A stretch of DNA of 64,000 nucleotides from Bacteroidota bacterium (GTDB lineage: Bacteria; Bacteroidota; Bacteroidia; Flavobacteriales; Flavobacteriaceae). The notes below the pieces were generated by a model. The model searched no databases, had not been told where the DNA came from, and saw nothing but the letters and a program-made list of their open reading frames with translations. Within the stretch, counting starts at the first letter, position 1. Each line of letters starts with the position of its first letter. Of this stretch, positions 62,640-64,000 are shown piece after piece. The stretch is taken from assembly GCA_020161455.1 (NCBI GenBank), contig JAIUNZ010000001.1:1-64000 (forward strand), in the 5' to 3' direction. The translations under genes and the position numbers were made by a program.

Positions 62640-64000
62640 CTAATTTTTCTCCACAACATCCAATTCTACCTTCAAGTTATTGATTATAAACTCTTGTCTA
62701 TCTGGAGTGTTTTTGCCCATGTAGAATTCTAAAAGCGTTTCAATAGAAGTAGCTTTATCTAGCATCACAGGATCCAAACGGATGCTTTCGCCAATGAAGT
62801 GTTTAAACTCATCTGGAGAAATTTCACCCAATCCTTTAAATCGGGTAATTTCGGGTTTTGGTTTTAGTTTTTCTATGGCATCAACACGTTCTGGTTCGCT
62901 ATAACAATATATGGTTTCTTTTTTATTTCTAACACGGAATAATGGCGTTTGCAAAATATATAAATGACCGTCCTTGATTAATTCAGGGAAGAATTGTAGA
63001 AAGAACGTAATTAATAACAAGCGGATGTGCATTCCATCGACATCGGCATCGGTTGCAATTACGATATTATTATACCGCAAATCGCCCATGTCTTCCTCGA
63101 TGTTTAGTGCTGCTTGAAGCAAATTGAACTCTTCGTTTTCATATACAATCTTCTTCGACATTCCATAGGAATTCAAAGGTTTACCACGCAAACTGAAAAC
63201 AGCTTGTGTATTCACATCACGACTTTTAGTGATTGAACCCGATGCAGAATCACCCTCGGTAATGAACAAGGTGCTTTCTAAACTTCTTGGGTTTTTGGCA
63301 TCGGTTAAATGCACTCTGCAATCACGGAGTTTCTTGTTGTGCAGATTGGCTTTTTTAGCTCTGTCTTTGGCTAGTTTTCGAATTCCAGAAAGTTCTTTAC
63401 GTTCGCGTTCTGCTTGAAGAATCTTGCGCAATAACAAATCGGCAACTTCTGGGTTTTTATGTAAAAAGTTATCGAGCTTGGTTTTGATAAAATCGTTTAC
63501 AAAGGTTCGCACGGTTGGACCTTTTGGACCAATATCGGTTGAACCCAATTTAGTTTTGGTTTGACTCTCAAAAACAGGTTCTTCTACTTTTATTGAAATT
63601 GCAGAAACTATTGATTTTCTGATGTCTGATGCTTCAAAAGGTTTGTTATAAAATTCTTTAATCGTTTTTACAATTGCTTCACGAAATGCTCCTAAATGTG
63701 TTCCACCTTGCGTAGTGTTTTGACCGTTTACAAATGAATGGTATTCTTCAGAATATTGTGATTTGCTGTGTGTAATGGCGATTTCAATATCTTCACCTTC
63801 TAAGTGAACGATTGGATATACTTTATCTTCTTCTGCAATATTTTCATCTAGTAAATCGCGTAAACCATTTTCGGAAATGTATTTTTCACCATTGTAATAA
63901 ATTGTTAATCCACGATTTAGATAGCAATAGTTTTTGAGCATCTTGATGATGTACTCGTTTCGGTATTTGTAGTTTTTGAAAATAATTTCATCGGCAATGA
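62640..64000 (-). CDS. parE: DNA topoisomerase IV subunit B, C-terminal part (5' end outside window)
   Basis: The frame stays open through the right edge; upstream of the first in-window ATG (63941) the codons still read as family sequence ([20 protein letters not shown]), so the gene is cut by the window, not short. The last ~453 residues are visible: the end of the transducer domain and the TOPRIM domain with [16 protein letters not shown] and [12 protein letters not shown]. It forms topoisomerase IV with the downstream parC. Confidence 0.96.
   Translation of the reverse strand, partial: IADEIIFKNYKYRNEYIIKMLKNYCYLNRGLTIYYNGEKYISENGLRDLLDENIAEEDKVYPIVHLEGEDIEIAITHSKSQYSEEYHSFVNGQNTTQGGTHLGAFREAIVKTIKEFYNKPFEASDIRKSIVSAISIKVEEPVFESQTKTKLGSTDIGPKGPTVRTFVNDFIKTKLDNFLHKNPEVADLLLRKILQAERERKELSGIRKLAKDRAKKANLHNKKLRDCRVHLTDAKNPRSLESTLFITEGDSASGSITKSRDVNTQAVFSLRGKPLNSYGMSKKIVYENEEFNLLQAALNIEEDMGDLRYNNIVIATDADVDGMHIRLLLITFFLQFFPELIKDGHLYILQTPLFRVRNKKETIYCYSEPERVDAIEKLKPKPEITRFKGLGEISPDEFKHFIGESIRLDPVMLDKATSIETLLEFYMGKNTPDRQEFIINNLKVELDVVEKN

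Overview
The window looks like chromosomal DNA from a member of the Flavobacteriia, most likely Flavobacterium or a close relative. It is strongly AT-rich. Several secreted proteins end in a type IX secretion system (T9SS) type A sorting domain. LpxC and FabZ are fused in one protein, Shine-Dalgarno sequences are mostly absent, and several promoters match the Bacteroidetes consensus TTG-N19/20-TANNTTTG. Most of the window is housekeeping sequence, with accessory patches between.

Layout. 1-2680: tail of an unidentified gene, then a two-gene unit on the minus strand, a cNMP-binding/CBS/DUF294 nucleotidyltransferase coupled to a DnaQ-like exonuclease with changed active-site residues. 3241-14772: a T9SS-exported DUF4874/DUF4832 protein converging on a five-gene, translationally coupled minus-strand operon that reads as a rearranged Pel exopolysaccharide locus: PelF glycosyltransferase, PelG transporter, a GH114 domain as a separate protein, an unknown multi-pass membrane protein, and a very large lipoprotein fusing a deacetylase-like domain, a TPR-like region and an outer-membrane barrel. 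This is the most interesting system here. 15023-21148: helicase, DUF6155, DUF3817, MscS channel, thioesterase, OmpA-family protein and a small conserved protein. 21579-27978: a MarR-controlled fatty-acid beta-oxidation operon of fadNAE type, interrupted by a four-helix-bundle gene framed by 30-bp inverted repeats.

28103-36139: accessory and envelope genes: a membrane protein, a Cu/Zn superoxide dismutase lipoprotein, a small secreted protein that may sit in a cassette, a CotH/YHYH pair of T9SS cargo proteins, and an unknown protein. 36480-36700: a 42/43-bp tandem array whose alternate units are in part reverse complements. 36770-46042: a long minus-strand run, menD, HD hydrolase, lpxD, lpxC-fabZ, lpxA, efp, a second lpxD, an NTF2-like gene and sucD, joining lipid A synthesis to translation and central metabolism. 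46131-57039: acetyltransferase, valS, DUF1573, lpdA, a divergent Lrp/PLP-lyase pair, a truncated T9SS pseudogene, an aspartyl-protease/PDZ protein and an aminotransferase. 57271-57546: three minus-strand tRNAs (Ser-GCT, Pro-TGG, Arg-TCT) with their own promoter and terminator. 57800-64000: thiolase, NlpC/P60 peptidase, and topoisomerase IV parC and parE, with parE running off the right edge.

Functionally the window combines envelope biogenesis (lipid A, OmpA, the Pel-like polymer, T9SS cargo), fatty-acid oxidation under a MarR repressor, and core information processing. Short intergenic tandem/inverted repeats with locus-specific units recur between genes. No rRNA, CRISPR array, prophage or complete insertion sequence was seen.
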